53,830 bases of DNA, taken from assembly GCA_030141605.1 (NCBI GenBank), contig JAQGDQ010000886.1, positions 30,001 to 83,830 of the forward strand, in the 5' to 3' direction. The DNA comes from Tubiluchus corallicola. Its lineage: Eukaryota; Priapulida; Priapulimorpha; Priapulimorphida; Tubiluchidae. A program made the translations under genes and the position numbers. The notes below the pieces were generated by a model, which was given only the letters and a program-made list of their open reading frames with translations, searched no databases and was not told the origin of the DNA. This document shows positions 39,857-49,311 of the stretch, one piece after another; the first letter of the stretch is position 1, and each line of letters begins with the position of its first letter.

Positions 39857-39898
39857 ATGGATCACAAAATAATGTTTCTTCTGCTGCTCTTACAGCTC
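39857..39898 (+). CDS. Small peptide gene exon 1: signal peptide
   Basis: ATG through MDHKIMFLLLLLQL to the donor CTC|GTAAGT, phase 0, 14 codons. The hydrophobic core continues into exon 2 (VIV). TTTTCAG just before AATGG suggests the coding exon begins there after a 5' UTR intron. I find no second copy of this exon in the window. Confidence 0.7.
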
Positions 39899-42800
39899 GT
39901 AAGTATATCATTATATTTATGCGTGTCAGACTTCAAAAAGATCTTTGGGTAAATATCTAGCATCCTCTTAGCCTAATAGGTGAGCCTAAAAGATACATAA
40001 GATTTGCATTAAGATTTAACGCAAACAATTTATTGTTTTAATAAAGCAAAAAATAACTATTTTGTGCTATATGTTATCTCTGTACCAATGATACCTAATG
40101 ATTCTGCAATTCAACTTGAACAGAATAAAAATGTCGTTATGCTGACTTATTACCTTGTAAAGTTCAGAGTTCTTGCTTTTTTAGTTCAAATTGGTGACAG
40201 TCGGGATCTGAATAAATAAACAGGCTTGTAAAATAAAAAGCCTGCGAGTCGAGACAGCAAGGTCATATATAGACAAACTTTCATAGACCATTTGAAAATT
40301 TAAAAACGTTACAGTACGAAACTAAAATATGAATTCTTATAACATTAGCAAACAAATTTTACACTGAATTAATTTCTGTACGTAGAATATTTTATTACGA
40401 ATTTTCGCTCCCTAAACACAGTAATCCCTCTTTCAGGTTATCGTTAAAGCCCAAGAATTACCTGGTTCTCCGTGGGTAGTTTACTTTCCTATTTTTTATC
40501 CAGAAATTTATAATGGTCTGCTATATGAAGAATACTTTTTGGAATGAGACTGCGACGACAATTCTAAGCCTGTTTATTGTTGATGGTTGATATGGTGCAT
40601 TATGAACATCTAAATTTTATAAATATGATTCATTTTTGGAGTTTTTTTGTGTCGTAAATAAATATTTTACTGCCAAATGTGTTATGTATAAATTGACTTT
40701 AAATTCTATATGTTCCTGAATCGTTATCATCGTTACCGTCATCGACGCCATCGTCATCGTGATGATTATCATTCAGACTATCATCAGCGTTAGCAGCATT
40801 GCTGACAGATTTTACCAGCGACAGCATTCTTGTTAGCGTCATAAATGTATAACACACACTGAACAGAAGTTAATGGCATTTACAACAACTGTAAACATGC
40901 TTGTTACGGATAGCAATTAACACATCAATAAATTGGATAAAAAATGATTAAGCCCGTATCTTTCGGCAATTTATATGTAATGCGCACGTAAACAATGTAT
41001 GTTATACAAGGGGAACTGGATTATATATAACATATGTAGCAAAATTGGGTCAACAATGTCCGATTCGTTGCCATTGTTTGGCTAATTATTTTTGATTATT
41101 GATTTGACTTCTATGGATCTTTTATAAAATACTTAGCCCACAGGTGACAGGTCACTCCCAAATGTCCCAGCAATTTTCACTAGAAAGCCAATTCCAAAAT
41201 CGCCCTCCAATTCTGTCTTGAAAAGTTATCTTTTGAATTGTGATCAGTCTAAATCTGAGTATTCGTCCTCACTACTTTCTGAACAATCAGATTCCAAGGA
41301 ATCCGCCCATCTTCTGCCAATCAACAAGGTGATTATAATAGGCATGAACTCTCTCCTCCTCCTTCTCCTCCTCCTCATTCTCATCTCCCCTGCTCCCTTC
41401 AACTGATTGTGGTGGAGACAGATGTGTGGCGAAGCGCACAAAAGGGACAAGACAAGAGTGACTTGGCGCTAGTTCCCACCCATGTCTGACTATGAAGAGC
41501 GGTACGCAGTAGTTAGGTAGATGTCCATGAAATGTTGAAAAATTTGTAATGCATTAGCATGCCACATACACACAAAGAGCTTACATGGCACCCAGGCACT
41601 CTTCCTCTAAGTGACTCATGTTCACATTCACGTTCATCACTGCACCACTGCAACGCCCACCAAGCCTGCCAAATCCACCCCACTGTGAAACCTATCTAAT
41701 CTGTCACCACCCAACTTCTAAATCTGCTATACCATTAAATGTTAAAAATTTTACCCCAAATCAGTATTAAACATTTGTGGATTTGCCATTTGGCTTTTTC
41801 ATATATAGACAAATTTTCATAGACCATTTAAAAATTTAAAAACGTTACAGTACGAAACTAAAATATGAATTCTTATAACATTAGCAAACAAATTTTAGAC
41901 TGAATTAATTTCTGTACGTAGAATATTTTATTGCGAATTTTCGCTCCCTAAACACAGTAATCCCTCTTTCAGGTTGTCGTTAAAGCCCAAGAATCACCTG
42001 CTTCTCCGTGGATAGTTTACTTTCCTATTTTTTATCCAGAAATTTATAATGGTCTGCTATATGAAGAATACTTTTTGGAATGAGACTGCGACGACAATTC
42101 TAAGCCTGTTTATTGTTGATGGATACTCTATAATAATATGCTATGATTGAAATCCATTACAGTACATAACTAACATGAAGTTTATAATGACCAACTACAT
42201 GAAGAATACTATTTAGATTAAGGTTGTGACGACAACTATAAGCAGCTTGTTCTAGATAGTAATCTAATAAAGAGTTAAATCTTTCCGGCAACTTTCCAAC
42301 AGCAATTTGTTGAGCTATAAGGATATCAATCAAAACATCATAAAAAGTGAACAATTATTGTTTAGTAATTATAAGAAACATATACGAAATATATTGTTCA
42401 ATAGCTGGCACTCAGTTATATGTACAGCCACAACTCTTTTAACCTGGTGGATTGATAATGTGTGGTGCATTATGAACATCTAAATTTTATAAATATGATT
42501 CATTTTTGGAATTTTTTTGTGTCATAAATAAATATTTTACTGCCAAATGTGTTATGTATAATTGACTTTAAATTCTATAAGTCCCTGAATCGTTATCATC
42601 GTTACCGTCATCGACATCATCGTCATCGTGATCATTATCATCCAGACTATCATCAACGTTAGCAGCATTGCTGACAGATTTTACCAGCAAAATCATTCTT
42701 GTTAGCGTCATAAATATATAACACAAACTGAACAGAAGTTAATGGTATTTACAGCAACTGTAAACATGCTTGTTATGGATAGCAATTAACACATTAATAA

Positions 42801-45800
42801 ATTGGATAAAAAATGATGAAGCCCGTATCCTTCGGCAATTTATAAATAACGCACACGTAAACAATGTATGTTATACAAGGGGAAGTGGATTATATATAAC
42901 ATATGTACCAAAATTGGGTCAACAATGTCAGATTCGTTGCCATTGTTTGGCTAATTATTTTTGATTATTGATTTGACTTCTATGGATCTTTTATAAAATA
43001 CTTAGCCCCCAGGTGACAGGTCACTCCCAAATGTCCCAGCAATTTTCACTAGAAAGCCAATTCCAAAATCGCCCTCCAATTCTATCTTGAAAAGTTATCT
43101 TTTGAATTGTGATCAGTTTAAATCTGAGTATTCGTCCTCACTACATTCTGAATAATCAGATTCCAAAGAATCGCCCATCTTCTGCCAATCAACAAGGTGA
43201 TTATAATAGGCATGAACTCTCTCCTCCTCCTTCTCCTCCTCATTCTCATCTCCCCTGCTCCCTTCAACTGATTGTGATGGAGACATATGTGTGGCGAAGC
43301 GCACAAAAGCAACAAGATAAGGGTGACTTGGCACTAGTTCCCACCCATGTCTGAGTATGAAGAGCGGTACGCAGTAGTTAGGTAGATGTTCATGAAATGT
43401 TGGAAAATTTGTAATGCATTAGCATGCCACATGCGCACAAAGAGCTTACATGGCACACAGGCACTCTTCCTTTAAGTGTCTCACATTCACGTTCATCACT
43501 GCACCACTGCAACGCCCACCAAGCCTGCCAAATCTATCCCACCGTGAAACCTATCAAACCTGTCACCACCCAAGTTCTAAATCTGCTATACCTTTAAATT
43601 TTGAAAATTTTACCCCAAATCAGTGTTAAACATTTGTGGATTTGCCATTTGGCTTTTTCAGATATAGACAAATTTTCATAGACCATTTAAAAATTTAAAA
43701 ACGTTACAGTACGAAACTAAAATATGAATTCTTATAACATTAGCGAACAAATTTTACACTGAATTAATTTCTGTACGTAGAATATTTAAGTTACGAATTT
43801 TCGCTGCCTAAACACAGTAATCCCTCTTTCAGGTTATCGTTAAAGCACAAGAATCACCTGCTTCTCCGTGGATATCTTACTTTCCTATTTTCTATTCAGA
43901 AATTTATAATGGTCTGCTATATGAAGAATACTTTTTGGAATGAGACTGCGACGACAATTCTAAGCCTGTTTGTTGTTGATGGGTACTCTATAATAATATG
44001 CTATGATTGAAATCCATTACAGTACATAACTAACATGAAGTTTATAATGATCAACTACATGAAGAATACTATTTAGATTAAGGTTGTGACGACAACTATA
44101 AGCAGCTTGTTCTAGATAGTAATCTAATAAAGAGTTAAATCTTTCCGGCAACTTTCCAACAGCAATTTGTTGAGCTATAAGGATATCAATCAAAACATCA
44201 TAAAAAGTGAACAATTATTGTTTAGTAATTATAAGAAACATATACGAAATATATTGTTCAATAGCTGGCACTCAGTTATATGTACAGCCACAACTCTTTT
44301 AACCTGGTGGATTGATAATGTGTGGTGCATTATGAACATCTAAATTTTATAAATATGATTCATTTTTGGAATTTTTTTGTGTCATAAATAAATATTTTAC
44401 TGCCAAATGTGTTATGTATAAATTGACTTTAAATTCTATAAGTCCCTGAATCGTTATCATCGTTACCGTCATCGTCATCGTGATCATTATCATCCAGACT
44501 ATCATCAGCGTTAGCAGCATTGCTGACAGATTTTACCAGCAACATCATTCTTGTTAGCGTCATAAATATATAACACACACTGAACAGAAGTTAATGGTAT
44601 TTACAGCAACTGTAAACATGCTTGTTACGGATAGCAATTAACACATTAATAAATTGGATAAAAAATGATGAAGCCGGTATCCTTCGGCAATTTATATGTA
44701 ATGCGCACGTAAACAATGTATGTTATATAAGGGGAACTGAATTATATATAACACATGTAGCAAAATTGGGTCAACAATGTTAGATTCGTTGCCATTGTTT
44801 GGCTAATTATTTTTGATTAATGATTTGACTTCTATGGATCTTTTATAAAATACTTAGCCCCCAGGTGACAGGTCACTCCCAAATGTCCCAGCAATTTTCA
44901 CTGGAAAGCCAATTCCAAAATCGCCCTCCAATTCTGTCTTGAAAAGTTATCTTTTGAATTGTAATCAGTTTAAATCTGAGTATCGTCCTCACTACATTCT
45001 AAATAATCAGATCCAAGGAATCGCCCATCTTCTGCCAATCAACAAGGTGATTATAATAGGCATGAACTCTCTCCTCCTCCTTCTCCTCCTCCTCATTCTC
45101 ATCTCCCCTGCTCCCTTCAACTGATTGTGATGGAGACAGATGTGTGGCGAAGCGCACAAAAGCAACAAGATAAGAGTGACTTGGCACTAGTTCCCACCCA
45201 TGTCTGAGTATGAAGAGTGGTACGCAGTAGTTAGGTAGATGTTCATGAAATGTTGGAAAATTTGTAATGCATCAGCATGCCACATGCGCACAAAGAGCTT
45301 ACATGGCACACAGGCACTCTTCCTTTAAGTGACTCACATTCACGTTCATCACTGCACCACTGCAACGCCCACCAAGCCTGCCAAATCTATCCCACTGTGA
45401 AACCTATCAAACCTGTCACCACCCAACTTCTAAATCTGCTATACCTTTAAATTTTGAAAATTTTACCCCAAATCAGTGTTAAACATTTGTGGATTTGCCA
45501 TTTGGCTTTTTCATACATAGACAAATTTTCATAGACCATTTAAAAATTTAAAAACGTTACAGTACGAAACTAAAATATGAATTCTTATAACATTAGCGAA
45601 CAAATTTTACACTGAATTAATTTCTGTACGTAGAATATTTTATTACGAATTTTCGCTCCCTAAACACAGTGATCCCTCTTTCAGGTTATCGTTAAAGCCC
45701 AAGAATCACCTGGTTCTCCGTGGGTAGTTTACTGTCCTATTTTTATACAGAAATTTATAATGGTCTGCTATATGAAGAATACTTTTTGGAATGAGACTGC

Positions 45801-45974
45801 GACGACAATTCTAAGCCTGTTTATTGTTGATAGGTACTCTATAATAATATGCTATGATTGAAATCCATTACAGTACATAACTAATATGAAGTTTATAATG
45901 ACCAACTACATGAAGAATACTATTTAGACTAAGGTTGTGAGGACAACTATAAGCAGCTTGTTCTAGATAGTAAT
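39857..45974 (+). CDS. Small secreted acidic peptide gene with tandem alternative last exons
   Basis: One signal-peptide exon (39857-39898) is followed by four copies of a 36-codon last exon at 40437, 41973, 43833 and 45685. Each has the acceptor CTCTTTCAG in phase 0. Splicing to any of the first three gives a 50-residue precursor: MDHKIMFLLLLLQL plus a piece starting V-[IV]-V-K-A-Q-E, cleaved probably after the AQ or earlier. The mature peptide is about 30 residues, Pro/Trp/Tyr/Phe-rich and acidic, ending EIYNGLLYEEYFLE. Not recognised as any known family. Function unknown; hormone-like, defensive or structural roles are all possible. Only exon 1 carries a start codon, so the copies depend on it unless unseen starts exist. 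Confidence 0.65.
40437..40547 (+). CDS. Small peptide gene last exon, copy 1
   Basis: After CTCTTTCAG, 36 codons and TGA (40545-40547). Starts VIVKAQELPGSPWVVYF and ends EIYNGLLYEEYFLE. A poly(A) signal follows at 40657-40662. Confidence 0.72.
   Translation, partial: VIVKAQELPGSPWVVYFPIFYPEIYNGLLYEEYFLE
41973..42083 (+). CDS. Small peptide gene last exon, copy 2
   Basis: Same length and frame as copy 1. Differs in the front part, reading VVVKAQESPASPWIVYF; the last 19 residues are unchanged. Poly(A) signal at 42527-42532. Confidence 0.68.
   Translation, partial: VVVKAQESPASPWIVYFPIFYPEIYNGLLYEEYFLE
42177..42221 (+). pseudogene. Decayed older copy of the last exon, unit 2
   Basis: Reads EVYNDQLHEEYYLD then TAA, aligned with EIYNGLLYEEYFLE then TGA of the main copies. 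Flanking bases after the stop also align (GTGACGACAA against GCGACGACAA). A TAA shortly upstream closes the frame, so it is not a normal last exon now. A poly(A) signal at 42266-42271 fits an ancient full terminal exon. Confidence 0.65.
43113..43334 (-). pseudogene. Antisense acidic reading frame within array unit 2
   Basis: The minus strand is open from about 43,390 down to TGA at 43113, reading LPNYCVPLFILRHGWELVPS, an acidic run (GDENEEEKEEER) and a tail ending CSEDEYSDLN. Homologous minus-strand sequence is in units 1 and 3 but frameshifted near its end. It looks like the 3' part of an unrelated gene carried in the duplicated unit. I do not recognise the family, and no start or donor is certain. 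Confidence 0.3.
43833..43943 (+). CDS. Small peptide gene last exon, copy 3
   Basis: Intact frame. Front part reads VIVKAQESPASPWISYF, and a Ser replaces the Pro just before EIYN. The last 14 residues are unchanged. Poly(A) signal at 44387-44392. Confidence 0.68.
   Translation, partial: VIVKAQESPASPWISYFPIFYSEIYNGLLYEEYFLE
44037..44081 (+). pseudogene. Decayed older copy of the last exon, unit 3
   Basis: The same remnant as in unit 2, at the same relative place, with one base changed (GATCAA for GACCAA). The reading remains E-V-Y-N-D-Q-L-H-E-E-Y-Y-L-D and stop. Confidence 0.6.
45685..45859 (+). pseudogene. Small peptide gene last exon, copy 4, frameshifted
   Basis: Acceptor and the first 20 codons are kept (VIVKAQESPGSPWVVYCPIF), but one base is lost in the T run near 45740. 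The conserved ending is then out of frame, and the homologous stop (45792-45794) is bypassed. The shifted frame stays open to a TGA at about 45857-45859, giving an unrelated longer tail. The LTR retrotransposon inserted about 115 bases further on removes the normal downstream sequence, so this copy is probably dead. Confidence 0.65.
45889..45933 (+). pseudogene. Decayed older copy of the last exon, unit 4
   Basis: A third occurrence in the interrupted unit. The retrotransposon inserted about 40 bases downstream, so its old poly(A) region is separated from it. Confidence 0.55.
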
Positions 45975-47182
45975 TGTCATGTTTCGCCCTACATTTAATA
46001 GTTCTCACATTATGCTTATGCAACATTAAGCCCTATTCATACTGTATGTTCAATTAATTGATATGTATGATATTTAGCTACTGGCAGTGATAGTTAATTG
46101 TGTTATTAATTACTGATATTTTGTTAGGATGTAGGCACCTACTAACAAACCCCCTTTTGAATTCCGTCTGACCCACTCTTGTCTGCCCTATCGCGGCTGT
46201 AATGCAGTGGCTAAGTCAAGGTTAATGATAGTGTACAGGTGAATAAAATTATAGCTGTTTTTAAGTGAGTGGCTTCTCGATGAACTTCGTTCTAACACTG
46301 TTTAGATAGAGACGGCAACTTGACACAGAACGAGACAGGTCGTTTACTCGTCTCTGTGAAGTTATGTGTTTGTTGAACAGAAATGCCGTACTAGAAAGTT
46401 TCACACAAGATATGGTGTGTAATGTACATGGTGATACTGTGAGAGCCTAGTTGTTGTAAGCTACGTGGTCGTCAACCAGAGTTGTCCCAGAGATGCTGGC
46501 TTGCAGTCTGCAATAGTGGAGTTACCCACTGACTGACAAATGGATCGACCTACTACAGAACCACATCCAGGGTGGTAACAGGTACTTTTCGCTTTTGTTA
46601 CGATCGTAACTAACGTCGCACTGATAACGTAAACATCACGTATACTAGCCTAATGTTCTTCGATGCTACTTGCTGGGTAAAGACTAATTGGTAGTTTCTC
46701 TGACGAAGTTTGGAATCGCAACTGTATTCAGACGCAGAGGTTATACGACGTATTGCTACCGTTCTACAAACTGTTCGCTTTAAAGGAAAGGTGTTTCAAA
46801 AAACCTAGGTACAAAGTGGGCAGACATGAACTTTATGCAAACGTATATACCCTACTAACCCCAAGCTTTGTCAATATTGCTATATCTTTGTTATTACTGA
46901 ACTTTTGCTTAAATCGAATCACTTTGGAATTTGTTAACGATTAAATTGTTTGATTAATTATTTTAATGTCTGCCATTTGATCTTTTTCTTTCTTCAATCC
47001 ATTAGTGTATAGAATGCAAATAGGCCATAGTCCCCCGTATTTTTAACATTAGCCTTAGGCCGATCTGCATCCATACATTTAGTGACTATCATACTAGCTC
47101 CCTTCTGTTATGAGATGTAAAACTAACGCAGCATGCCCCTCTTTGATTCCCCTAGAGGAAATACAGGATCAGGGTCATCACA
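45975..47182 (+). repeat. 5' LTR
   Basis: 1208 bp, starts TGTCATGTTTCGCCC and ends GGTCATCACA. By eye, roughly 25-30 differences from the 3' LTR, mostly in the first half. An AATAAA lies at 46242-46247. Confidence 0.93.
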
Positions 47183-47874
47183 ATGGTGGCAGCGGTTTTA
47201 AAGTAATTGCCACAGTATAACAGTTGTAGCAATGGTTTGTCATAATTAATTTGACATCAGTTTACAGCAGTAGTAGTTATTGTTTTTCTTCATTCTAGTA
47301 CATGTGAACAGTGTAATTGTTGTGAGTTTCAACTTTTAACGAAAGTAGTTTAGCAACAAATTTTTAGGGAAGAGCTGTCTATGATTGCAGGAAATTTAAT
47401 AATTATGTTGGTAATACTAATCAGTTTATACTGTGTTGTACCGTAAATCATAAATGCCTAATATCTGCAATTTTTACTAGACTGATAAAACCCTATGCTT
47501 GTTTATGCTAAAATACCTGTTTGGTGTGTCACCACATGATTTTCTATTTACGGTTAAGTTTTGTGTTTTCAAGGTAATAAGTTGTTATTGCGTGAATGCC
47601 CGTACATAGGTGTATTTAGCATAGTAACTGGCTTCATAGTATTTGCGTGGAAATTTTTCTCTGGCTATAGATCCCTTAAATACACAGTGCAAACAGACTT
47701 TCCTATAAAGCACTGTCTGAACTTAGCGCATAAATTACCATAGCATTACTTGTGGGTATTCTGACTTAGTTTACTTTAAGCGTTTTTTTTCTGCTTACCT
47801 ATACAGTTACTACAGTATAACTCTTGTGAATTAGCAACCTTAGTTCATACATTCACTGAAACAATTAATACATA
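47183..47874 (+). other. Retrotransposon leader
   Basis: About 690 bases of AT-rich untranslated sequence between the LTR and gag, starting with the PBS. No coding segment is apparent. Confidence 0.7.
47184..47195 (+). other. Primer-binding site
   Basis: TGGTGGCAGCGG starts one base after the LTR. TGG complements the tRNA CCA end, and the rest would pair with a tRNA 3' end reading CCGCTGCCACCA. I cannot name the tRNA without a search. Confidence 0.75.
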
Positions 47875-49311
47875 ATGGAATCCAAAGTTATTTTGACGAA
47901 AGAAGCTTTAGATTCCATGAGAAAAGCTGAACTTTTGGAAACAGCAAAAGCATTTGGTTTACCAACCTCAGGTAGCAAGCAAGAATTAATAACTCGCATA
48001 TTAGCGTTCCAGAATTTTGTTGAATCTGACATAGTTAATCCTGATGAAGGCACAGTTCAGGAAGAAAATGTTAGTCTCCCTGATACGCAGCTGACACAGC
48101 AGAATGCACGTGATGACGAGGGTGCAACGGCCGAGCTCCCCCTCACTACGTCCACTCCCAGTGTCCAACATGCTATACAAAATTTTGGTGGAGTCGTGAA
48201 ATCTAAACCTTACACAACGCCGCCACCAAACATTCCTAATATGTTTCAGGATGCGTTACCTGTGCAACAAATGCAAGCACCTGATAATTATTTCCAAATA
48301 ACACAAACTAAGCAGATAGAATTGCAATTGCAAGAAAAAATTTTACAAACAGAGCAAATAAAATTAGAACAAATGCGCTTACAAAGTCAAATGGGGATGA
48401 ACAGTTATATGAATCAAAGTACACCAGATTACAATCAGTCACCACTGAAAATTAAGCTACCAGTTTGGGATGACTCTAAAATGGATATCTTGGAATTGTT
48501 TTCCAATTTTGAACGCTGCATGAGCGTTAATAAAGTCCCTAAGCGAGACTACGTAGCAAATTTAAGCAGGGTAGTAACACCTCGTGCGAATAGAGCACTA
48601 GATGAACTTTCAGAAGATGAGATAGCTGATTATGATACGGTAAAACAACGAATACTTGACGCATATAAACTTTCCAAAGAGGCCTATCGTGTAGCATTTC
48701 GCGATACGCACAAATATAAATCTGAAACCTTCAGAAATTATTTCAGCCGTGTACGCAAAGCTGGCAATGCATGGTTAAATGCTGTTGACGCAAAAACAAA
48801 AGAGGCCGTCTGTGATCATTTCTTTCTAGAGCAAGCATATACTAGTTTGCCTGACGATTTAGTTGCCTATCTGAAAAGGCAAAAATTCACTTCCTACTTA
48901 GAAATGGCAGATTGTGCTGATATTTATTGGACTTCTACAACAGAAGTGGCACCAATTAAACCATTTAAGGGGAAGGGCACAAGAAACTTTAAAAAGGTTT
49001 CCTCTATTGCCAATGGAAAAATTGATCATGATATCGCTGATCAAATAAGTGGTCGCAAAGACACAAATTATCAACAGTCTAAAAAAGCTTATTGTTTTTC
49101 ATGTGGGCAAAAAGGACATTCCAAGTATGAATGTAGGAATAAGTCCATTCAGAAATCAACCCCGTCTGAGAAAAAGACATACTCAATTCTGCATTCAAGA
49201 AGCAGTTGTCTGGAGTTGTTCAGAGAAGAACAAGGTCTTACTCCGATTCTTCAAATCAGAATAATGTCAGTTATCTCAGAGACGGTAATCACTATATATG
49301 GATTACAATGA
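47875..49311 (+). CDS. gag: Retrotransposon Gag with SAP domain and CCHC knuckle
   Basis: 478 residues, intact from ATG to TGA. Residues about 12-45 fit a SAP DNA-binding motif (LDSMRKAELLETAKAFGL, then SGSKQELITRIL). Residues about 145-175 are Gln/Glu/Leu-rich and likely coiled coil. The middle (about 195-370) fits a retrotransposon Gag core. A CX2CX4HX4C zinc knuckle uses C407, C410, H415 and C420. The following pol frame overlaps and is in the -1 frame, suggesting programmed -1 frameshifting. A SAP domain suggests chromatin or nucleic-acid tethering; that role is inferred. Confidence 0.85.
   Translation: MESKVILTKEALDSMRKAELLETAKAFGLPTSGSKQELITRILAFQNFVESDIVNPDEGTVQEENVSLPDTQLTQQNARDDEGATAELPLTTSTPSVQHAIQNFGGVVKSKPYTTPPPNIPNMFQDALPVQQMQAPDNYFQITQTKQIELQLQEKILQTEQIKLEQMRLQSQMGMNSYMNQSTPDYNQSPLKIKLPVWDDSKMDILELFSNFERCMSVNKVPKRDYVANLSRVVTPRANRALDELSEDEIADYDTVKQRILDAYKLSKEAYRVAFRDTHKYKSETFRNYFSRVRKAGNAWLNAVDAKTKEAVCDHFFLEQAYTSLPDDLVAYLKRQKFTSYLEMADCADIYWTSTTEVAPIKPFKGKGTRNFKKVSSIANGKIDHDIADQISGRKDTNYQQSKKAYCFSCGQKGHSKYECRNKSIQKSTPSEKKTYSILHSRSSCLELFREEQGLTPILQIRIMSVISETVITIYGLQ

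Larger units (their letters stand above)
40262..45974. repeat. Tandem array of 1.5-1.9 kb units
   Basis: Unit 1 is about 40262-41799, unit 2 about 41800-43659, unit 3 about 43660-45512, and unit 4 starts at about 45513 and is cut by the retrotransposon at 45974. Last-exon starts are spaced 1536, 1860 and 1852 bp. Unit 1 lacks about 330 bp that units 2 and 3 have (about 42121-42459 in unit 2). All units share high identity over introns and 3' flanks, so the duplications are recent. The array presumably resumes past the window end. Confidence 0.92.

Noticed and set aside
41342-41404. Signal-peptide-like frame MNSLLLL...SPAPFN in array units
   Set aside because: A CTC repeat followed at once by a stop, with no donor. 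The opposite strand gives a longer, more protein-like acidic frame.
42157-42354. 65-residue minus-strand frame in units 2 and 3
   Set aside because: Antisense of the decayed last exon and its flank; the identity between units reflects the DNA duplication.
46753-46944. 63-residue frame repeated at 53400-53591
   Set aside because: Lies within both LTRs, has no ATG start and no motif.
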